64,000 bases of DNA from Candidatus Accumulibacter aalborgensis. Lineage in GTDB: Bacteria; Pseudomonadota; Gammaproteobacteria; Burkholderiales; Rhodocyclaceae. Below the pieces are notes generated by a model. The model was not told the DNA's origin, made no database searches, and worked only from the letters and a program-made list of their open reading frames with translations. Below, in pieces: positions 33,548 to 43,622 of the stretch. Numbering within the stretch: the first letter of the stretch is position 1; the number at the start of each line of letters is the position of its first letter. The position numbers and the translations under genes were made by a program. Location of the stretch: the NCBI RefSeq assembly GCF_900089955.1, contig NZ_FLQX01000111.1, forward strand, positions 1 to 64,000. The letters are read 5' to 3'.

Positions 33548-34198
33548 TCACGCCTGCCGAAGACAGAACAGCGCCACGCAGCCGGCCACGACCACGAACA
33601 CGGCGACCACATAGTCCACCCAGGAGAATTGGCAATCAGCAATTTCAAAGACTTCGTTTGTGCTGCTGGTGGGCACATCGAGCAACAGGCGCCAGTCGCG
33701 GGGACGCGGCATCGTTTCGAGGTGGCGCAGGACCAACAACAGGCGAACCAGGGCATGATCAGGGTCTAGCCCCAAGCGTCGCAGTGGTCCCAGCAAGCGG
33801 CGCGTGGCGGTCAACAAATCGGGCAGCGCCATTCGCTCGCGGAGAACCGCCACCGCCATCAACACCAGCAGCAAGCGTCCGACATGGGTCAAGGCATCAA
33901 CCAGTCCCTCACCAGCAGGTGCCAGGGGGCCGCTCCAGACAGGCTCACCGGCTCCTCCCCAGGCGAGAATGACAAACAGCGACAGGAAGAACCAACGCGC
34001 GCCCGAGACCAGCCGTCCCCAGCGCCGCAGCGTCGGTCCGCCGACCAGAGGCAGCATCAGCACCACGGTCGCCAGCAGGGTGCCGTCAAGGGACTGGAGC
34101 GCGACCAGCATGAAGAGCCAGACGACCAGTCGGGTGGTGGGATGCACAGCGCGCTTGGCTGCTCTGGAGTCAAGGCATCGGCGTGGCCCGCGCGACAC
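33548..34198 (-). CDS. membrane protein, CbiQ/ECF-transmembrane-like
   Basis: A 216-residue hydrophobic protein with about five helices, including LVVWLFMLVALQSLDGTLLA, WFFLSLFVILAWGG and the last one YVVAVFVVVAGCVALF. The central part (GLVDALTHVGRLLLVLMAVA, then ERMALPDLLTATRRLLGPL) recalls the transmembrane component of energy-coupling-factor transporters, but no ATPase or substrate subunit lies nearby. It sits between fimV and truA as in related genomes, so a conserved house-keeping role is possible. Function not known. Confidence 0.75.
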   Translation of the reverse strand: MSRGPRRCLDSRAAKRAVHPTTRLVVWLFMLVALQSLDGTLLATVVLMLPLVGGPTLRRWGRLVSGARWFFLSLFVILAWGGAGEPVWSGPLAPAGEGLVDALTHVGRLLLVLMAVAVLRERMALPDLLTATRRLLGPLRRLGLDPDHALVRLLLVLRHLETMPRPRDWRLLLDVPTSSTNEVFEIADCQFSWVDYVVAVFVVVAGCVALFCLRQA

Positions 34199-34233
34199 CG
34201 CAGGCCAACAGCCGCTAGTCGCCCTGGCTTGTC

Positions 34234-37200
34234 CTACTCGCGCAGGCCGGCAAGAATCGCCAGCGCCGCTTCCCGTTGCGCGGCATCACCGTCCTTGAGG
34301 ACCTCCTGCAAGAGTTCGCGCGCACCTTCCAGATCACCCATTTCCTCATAGGCCTTGGCCAGGTCTAGCTTGGTGGCCAACTCTTCGCTGGAGCTGATCT
34401 CGGGTTCCGCCACCAGGTCCATGTCACCCATGTCAGAGCGGAGCGCTGCGTTCAGTTCGGCGTCTGTCTGTTCTGCGGGAAAGCCGGGATTGACCAGCGT
34501 ATCCTCCTGCTCGGCATCGAAGGAGAGATCGGGCGAATCGCCCGTCACCCGTGCCGCCGCAGGACTGAGTCCATCGACATCCGCCAGATCCAGGCTGATC
34601 GACGACATATCGTATGAGGGATGCTGCATCGACTCACCCAGGATGGTCGACTCGGTCAGTGTGACGTCGAACTCCAGGGCATCGCCAGCCGCTGAACCGA
34701 CGTCCACCAGTTCGTCCGGTTCGGTAGGCGCAGGTGCCCGAGCCTCCGCTGTCTCCCGCTTCTCCACTTCCGGATCGGTTGGCCACTCGGCCCCCAAGTC
34801 AAACTCGAAATCAAGCCCTGTATCATCTGACAAGGCACCTGGCAGCGAGCCGGGTGCAACGAGGATGGTGATCTCCGGCGCTTCGATGTCGCCCCTAGGT
34901 GGGAGATCATCCAGATCGTCTGCTGGCGGCACTGGCCGAATCGGCGGCGCCGACGGCAGCGGCAAAGAAGCAGCCAGGTCGAAATCCAGAGTTTCTCCGG
35001 GAGCCGGACTGGGGAACGACAGGGTCGTTTCCAGGTAGGCATCCTCAGCAGCGGCGCGTGCCACTGGCTCGGCATGGCCCAGGCCAAGATCGAAATCCAG
35101 GCCCGCCAGCTCGATCGGCTCTGCTGCTGCTGCCGCTGCCACTCGACCCTCCTCGGAAGGCCCGGAAAGAACGTTCGCCACGGCCGCGGCAGCAGCCATC
35201 TGTGACAGTTGCCCCGGCTTGCTGACCGTATCCTGCAGCGAGGCAGCGGACTCCTTGGGGACGATGATGGTCGCTTCGACATCAGGAGACGACGGCGTAA
35301 TGATCTCGGTCGCGCCATACAGCCGGCTCCTCGGGTCCATCTGCAAACCCATGGCAGCCGCTTTCTCCCAATCGGCACCGACCCCGCCGGTGGCCGCAAA
35401 GAGCTCTGTAGCCAGCGTGTCAAATGGTCTGGCATCGCGGCGGCTCAAATAGATCTCGAGCAGCTTCAGATGAATGGCATAGCGTTGCGGTTCCTTCTGC
35501 TTGGCTTCGAGCAGAATCTCTTCCGCCTGTGCGTCGCGCCCGTAGGCCATATAGACGTCTGCTTCGGCCACGGGATCCACGTCATCAGTGTCGATGCTCC
35601 CCGGGCCCGCCTGGCTGAAATCGGTCTGTGCCATCGAGTGAGAGGTATCGACACTCTGCCCGCCGGTGCTGCGGAATACCGAATTGGCCACGAGCACGCT
35701 TTCACCCTGAGGCGCAAGCGTGCTGGTTGACTCAAGCGACCTCTCGCTCTCACTCCGATGGCGACGTCTGGAAAACCAGTACGCAGCAAGCAGCGCGAGG
35801 ATGCCGGCAGCGCCGAGCAAGACGGGCGTTCTGGTCAGCAACTCCTCAAGGAAACCGGGTTCTTCCGGCGCCGGCGGAGGCACCACAATCTTGGCTTTTG
35901 GCACTTCGGCTGGCTTCGGAGCTTCCTCCTTGACCTCTGGCTTGGGCTCTTCCGGCTTGGGCTCGGGCTTGGCTTCGGCAGGCTTGACCTCAGGAGCCTG
36001 TTCGGCCGGCTTCTCAACAGGCGTCGCGGCGGGCAGCGGTACAGCAGGCGGCGAAGCTTCGCTTCGACCAGGCGGAGCCGCTGGCGTGGACACTGGCGCC
36101 ACGATCGGCGCGACGGGCGGCGTCCGTGTGTCCTCGACCGATTTCTTTGCTTCGACGGCCGGCACACCCTTGGCAGCCGACTGTTTCTCCAGATCGGCCA
36201 GGCTCTGGCTCTTCAGCTCAACCAGCCTCTGCAACTCGGCGACATTCCGCTCAAGGCTCGCCAAGCGTTCGTTGGCATCCTTGAGCGCCTTCTCCTTGGC
36301 GATCAGGTCCTCGTCAGTGCGCTTGGCCGTGGCCACCACCGGCTTGCCACCGGGAAGCTCGGTCTTCGAGACCTTCAGTTGATCCTTGGGCTCGACCGAA
36401 GGGCTCGCCTTGTCCGCCACTCTGGCCGTGATCTTGCCGCCAGCCTGCTGCCTTGCTGCCTCGTCGACTACCGGGGCGTCGGCGGCGACGGCAGCCAGTT
36501 TTCGGCGATAGCCACCCCAGTCCGACGACTGCGCGATCACCATTCTGCTGGCTTCGTCCCGCGGAATTGCCCCCAGCGAGGCCTTGTCCGGTACCGCAAG
36601 AATTCGTCCAGCCTTCAGCCGGTTCATGTTGCCCCGGTCGAATGCGTCCTGGTTGGCCTGGAACAAACCAACCAGCATTTGGTCGAGCGATACCCCATCG
36701 GGGCGGAGCTCACTGGCAATCTTGCCCAGCGTTTCACCGCGTCTGACCTCGTAGGTGCCGCCACCATCCGCCGTTTGCGGCGCCTGTTCGCTGCCCCTGG
36801 ACTTGTTGTAACGTTCCACCCTGACCGGTCTATCGCCAGCGCGCGCTTCGCCAGACGCCGGCAGCGCCGCCACTGGTCTGGCAACGGCGGGCGCCGTGGC
36901 AGCAGCGGTCTTGGCGGCAAACTCGACAGGATCGAGCAGGAAGGTGTACTCCCGAACCACGCGACCTGTTGCCCAGTTGAGTTCCAGCAGCAGATCGATG
37001 AATGGATCGTTGATCGGCTTGTCCGAACTCAGCCTGAGGATGGTCTGACCATTTGGGCGCTTGCCGACGGTGAAAGCAATGCCCAGCAAGGTCGGCGCGT
37101 ACTCCACACCCGCCTGCCTGAAGGCATCCTGAGAGGCGAGTTGCGCCTTCATTCCCGCGAGTTCTTCGCGGGACGCAAAGACTTCGACCTCAGCGCGCAA

Positions 37201-37353
37201 GGGTTGGCCAAGAGCAGACAGGACAGTGACCTTGCCCAACCCGGCGGCATCAGCGGCCAATGGCAAAGCTGCGACCACCAGAGCCGACGCGACCGCCCAG
37301 GCAGAGGTCCGCAGTCTCGGATTTTTCGTTGTGTGATGTATTTTCTTGGCCAC
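34234..37353 (-). CDS. fimV: FimV/HubP-type polar hub protein
   Basis: A 1039-residue inner-membrane protein that in relatives organises the cell pole and type IV pilus assembly. A GTG start leads to a signal peptide ending near ADAAGLGK. The FimV N-terminal domain follows (TVLSALGQPLRAEVEVF), then a LysM peptidoglycan-binding domain at about 198-256 (YEVRRGETLGKIASEL). A coiled coil lies near 345-390, a Pro/Glu/Lys linker comes next, and one membrane helix lies at about 506-531 (VLLGAAGILALLAAYWF). The acidic cytoplasmic part ends in the FimV C-terminal TPR-like domain (LDLAKAYEEMGDLEGARELL). The domain order is complete. It lies between asd and truA, its usual place. Confidence 0.95.
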   Translation of the reverse strand: MAKKIHHTTKNPRLRTSAWAVASALVVAALPLAADAAGLGKVTVLSALGQPLRAEVEVFASREELAGMKAQLASQDAFRQAGVEYAPTLLGIAFTVGKRPNGQTILRLSSDKPINDPFIDLLLELNWATGRVVREYTFLLDPVEFAAKTAAATAPAVARPVAALPASGEARAGDRPVRVERYNKSRGSEQAPQTADGGGTYEVRRGETLGKIASELRPDGVSLDQMLVGLFQANQDAFDRGNMNRLKAGRILAVPDKASLGAIPRDEASRMVIAQSSDWGGYRRKLAAVAADAPVVDEAARQQAGGKITARVADKASPSVEPKDQLKVSKTELPGGKPVVATAKRTDEDLIAKEKALKDANERLASLERNVAELQRLVELKSQSLADLEKQSAAKGVPAVEAKKSVEDTRTPPVAPIVAPVSTPAAPPGRSEASPPAVPLPAATPVEKPAEQAPEVKPAEAKPEPKPEEPKPEVKEEAPKPAEVPKAKIVVPPPAPEEPGFLEELLTRTPVLLGAAGILALLAAYWFSRRRHRSESERSLESTSTLAPQGESVLVANSVFRSTGGQSVDTSHSMAQTDFSQAGPGSIDTDDVDPVAEADVYMAYGRDAQAEEILLEAKQKEPQRYAIHLKLLEIYLSRRDARPFDTLATELFAATGGVGADWEKAAAMGLQMDPRSRLYGATEIITPSSPDVEATIIVPKESAASLQDTVSKPGQLSQMAAAAAVANVLSGPSEEGRVAAAAAAEPIELAGLDFDLGLGHAEPVARAAAEDAYLETTLSFPSPAPGETLDFDLAASLPLPSAPPIRPVPPADDLDDLPPRGDIEAPEITILVAPGSLPGALSDDTGLDFEFDLGAEWPTDPEVEKRETAEARAPAPTEPDELVDVGSAAGDALEFDVTLTESTILGESMQHPSYDMSSISLDLADVDGLSPAAARVTGDSPDLSFDAEQEDTLVNPGFPAEQTDAELNAALRSDMGDMDLVAEPEISSSEELATKLDLAKAYEEMGDLEGARELLQEVLKDGDAAQREAALAILAGLRE

Positions 37354-37462
37354 AGCGCCGCCCTGCGCGTCGAAATCGGAATTATTAAAGTAACATCATG
37401 AAGTTAGCCATGCAAGCTAAACTTGCCTCTGATTCGAAAGCCGCGTGCACACCAAAACCGGC

Positions 37463-37491
37463 AACCGGCTGCCAACACCCGGTTCTTTTTT
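37463..37491. terminator. hairpin between asd and fimV
   Basis: AACCGG and CCGGTT close a 10-base loop with two more possible inner pairs, and six T follow on the plus strand. Leftward, the direction of asd and fimV, the stem is followed by TGCCGGTTTT. It may end or attenuate asd transcripts before fimV. The stronger T run is on the strand without a gene. Confidence 0.35.
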
Positions 37492-37500
37492 GTCATTAAA

Positions 37501-38631
37501 TTAGTTATCAAGCAAAATACGAAGCATACGACGGAGTGGCTCGGCGGCCCCCCACAGCAACTGGTCGCCTACCGTAAAAGCCGCAAGATATTCCGGCCCC
37601 ATCGCCAGCTTGTGCAGACGGCCAACCGGGACGGTCAGAGTACCCGTGACCGCTGCGGGGGTCAGCTCCCGCTCACTGCTCTCGCGTTTATTCTCCACCA
37701 CCTTCACCCAGGGGTTGGCCTGCGCGATGATGTCGTTGACCTCATCCAGCGGGACATCCCGCTTCAGCTTGATGGTCAAGCCCTGCGCATGGCAACGCAT
37801 GGCACCGACGCGCACGCACAGCCCGTCGACCGGAATGCTGCCCGGCGAGCGAAAAGCGGGGCGACCGAGAATCTTGTTGCACTCGGCGCCACCCTTCCAC
37901 TCTTCCTTCGACTGGCCGCCATCGACCGGGACGTCGATCCAGGGGATCAGGCTTCCCGCCAGCGCCGTAGCGCGGAAGTTGGTCGTCGGGAAACTCGGCG
38001 AGCGCATGGTTTGGGCGACCTTGCGATCGATCTCGAGGATCGCCGATGCCGGATCGGCCAGTTCGACCTTCACCGCGTCGTGCAGAGCGCCCATTTGTAG
38101 CAGCAACTCACGCATGTTCTGCGCTCCGGCACCGGAGGCCGCCTGGTAGGTCATGGCGCTGACCCACTCGACCAGGTCGTGCCGGAACAGCCCACCCACA
38201 CCCATCAGCATCAGCGAAACGGTGCAGTTGCCGCCAATCCAGTTGCGGCCGCCATTCGCCAGTGCCTCCTTGATGACCGCGAGGTTCACCGGATCAAGGA
38301 TGATCACCGCGTCAGCGTGCATGCGCAGCGTTGAAGCCGCGTCGATCCAGTGGCCTTGCCAACCGGTAGCGCGCAGCCTGGGGAAGACTTCCTTCGTGTA
38401 ATCGCCACCTTGACACGTCATGACGATGTCCATCTGGCTGAGCGCCTCGATCGACATCGCATCCTGAAGCGTGCCGGCTTCCTTGCCGGCAAACACCGGC
38501 GCCTTGGCGCCCACGGCGGAGGTCGAAAAATAGAGCGGCTCGATGTGCTCGAAATCCTGCTCGTCGATCATCCGCTGCATCAGGACCGAGCCTACCATGC
38601 CACGCCAACCCACCAGACCAACCTTCAGCAT
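37501..38631 (-). CDS. asd: aspartate-semialdehyde dehydrogenase
   Basis: A 376-residue NADPH enzyme at the branch to lysine, methionine and threonine. The Rossmann motif is [17 protein letters not shown], the catalytic Cys is residue 136 ([10 protein letters not shown]), and the acid/base His lies in [17 protein letters not shown] at 38631 is chosen because GAGGTGAAGCG precedes it and it gives the usual N-terminus. The longer frame overlaps leuB. Confidence 0.96.
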   Translation of the reverse strand: MLKVGLVGWRGMVGSVLMQRMIDEQDFEHIEPLYFSTSAVGAKAPVFAGKEAGTLQDAMSIEALSQMDIVMTCQGGDYTKEVFPRLRATGWQGHWIDAASTLRMHADAVIILDPVNLAVIKEALANGGRNWIGGNCTVSLMLMGVGGLFRHDLVEWVSAMTYQAASGAGAQNMRELLLQMGALHDAVKVELADPASAILEIDRKVAQTMRSPSFPTTNFRATALAGSLIPWIDVPVDGGQSKEEWKGGAECNKILGRPAFRSPGSIPVDGLCVRVGAMRCHAQGLTIKLKRDVPLDEVNDIIAQANPWVKVVENKRESSERELTPAAVTGTLTVPVGRLHKLAMGPEYLAAFTVGDQLLWGAAEPLRRMLRILLDN

Positions 38632-38657
38632 CGCTTCACCTCGACCAGTAATCCGAA

Positions 38658-39722
38658 TCACAACGCCGCCAGAACCGCATCACCCATCGCTCGGGTACCG
38701 ACCTTCCGAGTACCCTCCTCGTAAATGTCGGCGGTGCGGTAGCCCTGCGCCAGAACCTGTTTGACCGCGCGTTCGACGCGTAGAGCGACCGCCTCCTGAG
38801 CAAACGTGTAGCGTAGCATCATCGCCACCGAAAGGATCGTCGCCAATGGATTGGCCACGCCCTGGCCAGCGATATCGGGTGCCGAACCGTGACAAGGCTC
38901 ATACAGGCCCTTGTTGTTCGCATCGAGAGAGGCCGAAGGCAACATGCCGATCGAGCCAGTGAGCATCGAAGCCTCATCCGACAGAATGTCGCCGAACATG
39001 TTGCCGGTTACCATCACGTCGAACTGTTTCGGATTGCGCACCAACTGCATGGCTGCGTTATCGACCAGCATGTGGCTGAGCGCGACATCGGGGTACTCGG
39101 CGGCTGTCTCGCTGGCCACGTCGCGCCACAACTGGGTCGTTTCGAGGACGTTCATCTTGTCCACCGAACACAACTTCCGGTTCCGCCGACGCGCTGCCTC
39201 GAAAGCAACCCGCAGGATCCGGCGAATCTCGCTTTCGCTGTAGTGCATGGTATTGAAACCGAAGCGCTCCTGGCGACCATCGATAGCGCGCGTTTCGATC
39301 CCGCGCGGCTGACCGAAATAGATGTCGCCGGTCAGCTCGCGCACGATCAGGATGTCCAGACCGGCCACCACTTCGGGCTTGAGTGTCGACGCGTTGGCAA
39401 GTTCCGGGTACAGAATCGCCGGACGCAGGTTGGCGAACAGGCCGAGCTGCTTGCGAATCCCGAGCAGACCGCGCTCCGGACGCTGGGTCCGCGGAAGCTG
39501 GTCCCACTGCGGACCGCCGACCGCACCGAGCAGGACCGCATCGGCTTCCTGAGCCAGGCGTTGCGTGGCCTCCGGATAGGGGTCGCCGGTGGCATCGACC
39601 GCGCAGCCTCCGAGCAGAGCTTCCGCCAGCTCGCAATCGAGGTCGAGGGCCTGCAGGACGCGCACTGCTTCAGCCATGATTTCCGGGCCAATACCGTCGC
39701 CGGGGAGAACACAAATCTTCAT
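38658..39722 (-). CDS. leuB: 3-isopropylmalate dehydrogenase
   Basis: A 354-residue enzyme for the oxidative decarboxylation step of leucine synthesis. [20 protein letters not shown] is the family start, [14 protein letters not shown] the substrate loop, and [20 protein letters not shown] the NAD/metal region. It is followed by asd. leuCD are not in the window. Confidence 0.97.
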   Translation of the reverse strand: MKICVLPGDGIGPEIMAEAVRVLQALDLDCELAEALLGGCAVDATGDPYPEATQRLAQEADAVLLGAVGGPQWDQLPRTQRPERGLLGIRKQLGLFANLRPAILYPELANASTLKPEVVAGLDILIVRELTGDIYFGQPRGIETRAIDGRQERFGFNTMHYSESEIRRILRVAFEAARRRNRKLCSVDKMNVLETTQLWRDVASETAAEYPDVALSHMLVDNAAMQLVRNPKQFDVMVTGNMFGDILSDEASMLTGSIGMLPSASLDANNKGLYEPCHGSAPDIAGQGVANPLATILSVAMMLRYTFAQEAVALRVERAVKQVLAQGYRTADIYEEGTRKVGTRAMGDAVLAAL

Positions 39723-39809
39723 CTTCTGTCTTTCAAACGAACCACCCGAGTGTCGCGACCCCAGGCTTCTCGGCGAGGGCCTCGAACCGTTGGGACATCG
39801 AATGGCGGA

Positions 39810-41072
39810 TTATGTCACAGCGCTGTCGTCGCTGTCAGCGAAGAGTTGACCATCTGACCGCCCGCTGGTCTGCGGTGGCTGCAAGGCAGGAGCAGGCACG
39901 CGCAGAGTGGCTTTCTGACCGGCATCATCGAGGTCTGCCCTGTTCACCCATAACGCGACGAAGATCAGGCCGACGAGCGCAAAAGCAGAACTCAAGGAAA
40001 AGGTCAGCGCCGCACCCAGGTGCTCCCACGTCCACCCACTGAGCAGACCGCCGACCAGACCCCCGGCGCCAAACGACACGCTTGAATACAATGCCTGTCC
40101 GCGCGCCTGGCAGCGACCCGGGAACCAGCGATTGACGGCGGCAATCGCTGCCGCATGGTAGGCACCGAAGGTCAGCCCGTGCAGCAGTTGGGCCAGGACG
40201 ATCACCGGCAGCCACTCGACACCCCAGCCGATCATCAGAAAACGCACCGCCGCAGCAGCAAAGCTGACCAGCAGAATCGTCCGCAGACCGAACCGGTGCA
40301 GCAGGCCGACCATGAAGAAGAAGACAACGATCTCGGCAAGCACACCAAGGGACCACAGGCAGCCGACCAGCAGTTTGCTGTAGTGATGATCCGACAGGTG
40401 GATCGAGTAGAAGACGTACAACGCCCCGTGTGCCGCCGACATCGCAAAACACGCGGCAAACAGTGCCTTGACGTGCACCTGACGGATAACCGTGGCGACC
40501 GGCACGGGCTCCTCTGCATAACCGTGCATTGGCGCCTCGGGAATGGCCAGCGCGTAGATCAGAATGCCAGCCAGCGTGCCGACGATCACCCACAGCAGGC
40601 TGGGCAGTGGCAGCTCATCGAGCAGCGCCCCGGTGGCCATCACGGCGAGGATGAAGCCGATCGAACCCCACAGCCGTATACGGCTGTAACGCCCCGACTG
40701 ATCACGCAGATGATCGAAAGTCACCGTTTCGACCAGCGGGAGGGCAGCACTCCAGAAGAAGGCCAGCAGGGCCATGGCGAGCAGCACGGGGACGAAGCCC
40801 TGCACGGCGAAAAAGCCTGCAAAACCGATCAGGCTCAACAGGGCTGCCAGACGAACGACGGCCATCCGTTGGGCGAGATGATCCGCGAGCGCACCCCACA
40901 AAAAGGGCGCGCAGAGACGCATCAACTGCATCTGCGACATCAACAGACCAATATCCCAGGCTGAAAACGACAGCGACTGGAGATAAAGCCCAAAATAGGG
41001 CGAAAACGCGCCGACAAAGGCGAAATAGAAGAAGTAGTAGCCGGAGAGGCGCCAATACGGCAACGCATGCAT
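39810..41072 (-). CDS. MFS transporter, HcaT-like
   Basis: A 420-residue, 12-helix major facilitator. The opening WRLSGYYFFYFAFVGAFSPY followed by FGLYLQSLSFSAWDIGLLMS is that of the MFS_1-like family containing HcaT and related permeases. RIRLWGSIGFILAVMATG is the motif after TM4. The C-terminal tail is soluble. The substrate is not visible. Its ATG lies inside a 10-bp inverted repeat whose loop contains TATAAT, so the mRNA may have no leader. Confidence 0.85.
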   Translation of the reverse strand: MHALPYWRLSGYYFFYFAFVGAFSPYFGLYLQSLSFSAWDIGLLMSQMQLMRLCAPFLWGALADHLAQRMAVVRLAALLSLIGFAGFFAVQGFVPVLLAMALLAFFWSAALPLVETVTFDHLRDQSGRYSRIRLWGSIGFILAVMATGALLDELPLPSLLWVIVGTLAGILIYALAIPEAPMHGYAEEPVPVATVIRQVHVKALFAACFAMSAAHGALYVFYSIHLSDHHYSKLLVGCLWSLGVLAEIVVFFFMVGLLHRFGLRTILLVSFAAAAVRFLMIGWGVEWLPVIVLAQLLHGLTFGAYHAAAIAAVNRWFPGRCQARGQALYSSVSFGAGGLVGGLLSGWTWEHLGAALTFSLSSAFALVGLIFVALWVNRADLDDAGQKATLRVPAPALQPPQTSGRSDGQLFADSDDSAVT

Positions 41073-41094
41073 CCGGCAATTATACCGGATGCAT
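41067..41094 (-). promoter_or_regulatory. palindrome-embedded promoter over the MFS start codon
   Basis: ATGCATCCGG and CCGGATGCAT are perfect 10-base arms around an 8-base loop that reads TATAATTG leftward. TATAAT (41079-41084) ends six bases before the MFS ATG (41070-41072), where transcription would start. The -35 region (TTCTCT at 16-base spacing) is weak, suggesting an activator or a regulator bound to the arms. A leaderless transcript is inferred. Confidence 0.5.
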
Positions 41095-41113
41095 CAGATC
41101 AGAGAAGATCGGA

Positions 41114-41371
41114 TCAGTCGCCGTTCTTGTGTGCGACCAGCATTCGGTACATCTGGTCCTTGAGTCGCACGCGGTGCTTCTTCATGGTCTCGATCGCGAA
41201 ATCATCGACCGGTAGATCTTCCTCTTCCAGACGTTCGACCTCACTGGTCAGGTGCTGGTATTCATCATACAGCGTGCCGAATGGCTCACTGGCGGCTTTC
41301 AGCGCGTGAATCACATCCAGATACTCAGGGAACTCATGGTGAAGGTCGTGGTGCTCAACTTGCATGATCAT
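41114..41371 (-). CDS. DUF465 (YdcH-like) small protein
   Basis: An 85-residue helical protein ending in the DUF465 pattern FAIETMKKHRVRLKDQMYRM. The first half has LDVIHALKAASEPFGTLYDE and an acidic stretch (EVERLEEEDLP). Two closely spaced starts (MIMQ) leave the N-terminus uncertain by two residues. The family forms a helical hairpin of unknown role. Confidence 0.88.
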   Translation of the reverse strand: MIMQVEHHDLHHEFPEYLDVIHALKAASEPFGTLYDEYQHLTSEVERLEEEDLPVDDFAIETMKKHRVRLKDQMYRMLVAHKNGD

Positions 41372-41448
41372 AGCCTCTCACTGATCGATCCTGGTCCGCC
41401 CCATGCGCGACCGGGCCTGGCCATTATAACCATTGGCGCGCCTGCCCG

Positions 41449-42552
41449 TCACCCCACAGCGCGGCCTGCGATGCGCGGTGTGGCGCACACCACGTCGCCG
41501 CACTGGGCGCGATGGCGCAGCGCCTGATCGATCAACACCAGCGCCAGCATAGCCTCGGCAATCGGCGTTGCCCGGATGCCGACGCAGGGATCGTGGCGAC
41601 CGTGCGTTTCGACCCGCATGGCCTGGCCCGACAGGTCCACCGAACGGCGCGGCAACCGGATGCTCGAGGTCGGCTTGATGGCCAGGTTGACCCGTAGATC
41701 CTGTCCGCTAGAGATGCCGCCGAGTACGCCACCAGCGTGGTTGGAGAGAAAGCCCTGCGGCGTCATCTCGTCGCCGTGCTCACTTCCCTTCTGGGCAATG
41801 CTGGCAAAGCCGGCGCCGATCTCGACACCCTTGACGGCATTGATGCCCATCATGGCATAGGCGATCTCGGCATCGAGACGGCCATAGACCGGCTCGCCCC
41901 AGCCTGGCGGCACGCCGGTGGCGGTCACGGTGATCTTCGCGCCGACAGAATCGCCGGACTTGCGCAATTGATCCATGTACATCTCGAGCTGCGGCACCAG
42001 TGCTGCATTCGGGGCGAAGAAAGCGTTGCCGGCGATATCGGCCGCGTCGACAAAGGGAATCTCGATCGGTCCGAGTTGGCTCATCCAGCCCAGAATCGCC
42101 ACGCCGTAGCGTTCTGCCAGCCACTTGCGGGCGATTGCCCCGGCGGCCACGCGCACCGCCGTCTCGCGTGCCGAAGAGCGGCCACCGCCGCGGTAGTCGC
42201 GAAAGCCGTACTTCTGCGTGTAGACGTAATCCGCATGGCCGGGACGAAAGGTCTCGGCGATGTTGCCGTAGTCCTTGCTGCGCTGGTCCTGATTGCGGAT
42301 CAAGAGGGCGATCGGCGCACCTGTCGTCCGGTCTTCGAATACTCCGGACAGGATCTCGACGGCGTCAGGCTCGCGCCGCTGCGTCACATGGCGTGAAGTG
42401 CCCGGCTTGCGGCGGTCGAGTTCAGCCTGGATGTCGGCTTCGCTGATCGCCACTCCCGGCGGACAACCGTCAACCACGCAGCCGATCGCCGGCCCGTGCG
42501 ATTCGCCAAACGAAGTCACGGTAAACAGGGTACCGATGGTGTTGCCGGACAT
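41449..42552 (-). CDS. aroC: chorismate synthase
   Basis: A 367-residue FMN-dependent lyase, the last step to chorismate. The three family signatures are visible: [38 protein letters not shown] and [28 protein letters not shown] is the usual start with GAGGAA upstream. It stands alone here; its product feeds the trp genes of this window. Confidence 0.97.
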   Translation of the reverse strand: MSGNTIGTLFTVTSFGESHGPAIGCVVDGCPPGVAISEADIQAELDRRKPGTSRHVTQRREPDAVEILSGVFEDRTTGAPIALLIRNQDQRSKDYGNIAETFRPGHADYVYTQKYGFRDYRGGGRSSARETAVRVAAGAIARKWLAERYGVAILGWMSQLGPIEIPFVDAADIAGNAFFAPNAALVPQLEMYMDQLRKSGDSVGAKITVTATGVPPGWGEPVYGRLDAEIAYAMMGINAVKGVEIGAGFASIAQKGSEHGDEMTPQGFLSNHAGGVLGGISSGQDLRVNLAIKPTSSIRLPRRSVDLSGQAMRVETHGRHDPCVGIRATPIAEAMLALVLIDQALRHRAQCGDVVCATPRIAGRAVG

Positions 42553-42996
42553 GGATTCCTCTGGCGGGTTAGAATGGCAGTAAAGTCTAGCACAGTGCCG
42601 CTGCCCACCTGGACTGACCCCGATGAGCATCAAGCCGATACGCCCCCACAAACCGCCGGCAAGACCCGGTCCAGGCCTTGCCAAGCAGCGTCATTCAGCG
42701 CCCGACGACCATGCGCAGCGTCAGCCGGATCGCCGCTGGCAGCGGACGGTTCGCTATGGCTGGGACAAGGGTGGCAGCAGAGGCGGCCGCTAGCCACAGA
42801 CAGCCCGTCAGGCGCTGCCGATTTGCCCGTTGTCGACACCGCGCGCTCGGTCCTGAAGCGCGCCACCTGTGGTGATGGATGTTCCTGAGCAGTGCCGCGT
42901 CTTTCGCACAGACCCCGAAAAGCGCAAGAATCGGGTGGCCAGCAAAGCCCATCGGTACGACAATCCGATCACACCACGACTTTGACGAAGGCCTTC
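42553..42996. other. 444-bp gap between aroC and the EamA remnant
   Basis: No supported gene. It holds one small plus-strand ORF (42623-42793, 56 residues, Pro/Arg-rich, starting [15 protein letters not shown]) with no good ribosome-binding site. It could be a real basic peptide or chance in GC-rich DNA. No hairpin or clear promoter was found. Confidence 0.4.
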
Positions 42997-43622
42997 ATGG
43001 ACGCCGCCAGCATCGCCAGACTGTTCTTGCTCGCCGCCATCTGGGGAGCTTCGTTCCTCTTCATGCGCGTCAGTGTTCCCGCCTTCGGCCCGGTCGCGTT
43101 TATCCTCTTCCGCGTCGCCATTGCAGCCGGGTTCCTCTGGCTGGCGAGCCGCTGGCTGAAGCAGAAGCTGGAACTGGGCCACCATTGGCGATATTTCCTG
43201 ATTCTTGGCGTGTTGAACTCGGCCTTGCCCTTCATCCTTTTTGCCTATGCCGCTCAATCGCTGCCCGCCTCGCTGCTATCAATTCGCACGGCAGCATGTG
43301 GATGGCCAGCCTGGCCGTTCTGCCGCTGTTCCTGCTCGCGCCGATCCGCCAGACACCGGACGCCGGCGACTGGGCTGCCGTCTCGCTGCTCGGTATCGTC
43401 TGTACCGGGGCAGCGTATCTGCTCTACTTTCGGCTGATCGCCGACGTGGGTCCCACACGTGCACTCTCGGTGACTTTTCTGATCCCGGTATTTGGCGTTC
43501 TCTGGGGTGCCATGTTCCTCGGCGAAGCCATCGGCTGGCATACCCTGTTCGGGGGCACGCTGGTCCTGGCCGGCATCGCACTGACTAGCGGGCTGCTCAA
43601 ACTACGGAGAGAACAGGCATGA
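42997..43622 (+). pseudogene. EamA/DMT-family transporter with internal deletion
   Basis: The first part from ATG 42997 reads as a normal DMT permease start (LFLLAAIWGASFLFMRVSVP, then FILFRVAIAAGFLWLASRWL) up to SLPASLLSI near 43285. Family text then resumes in another frame as NSHGSMWMASLAVLPLFLLA and runs to 43622 with four C-terminal helices. Total coding length is about 208 codons against about 290-300 for the family, so some 85 residues (roughly helices 4-6) plus frame are missing. The junction is at or near AATTCG. The stop overlaps the ATG of the next gene (ATGA), so translation of that gene may suffer. Confidence 0.8.

Noticed and set aside
35758-37401. 547-codon open frame antisense to fimV
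   Set aside because: It follows the mirror of fimV codons, has no family motif and no ribosome-binding site. Long antisense frames are expected at this GC content.
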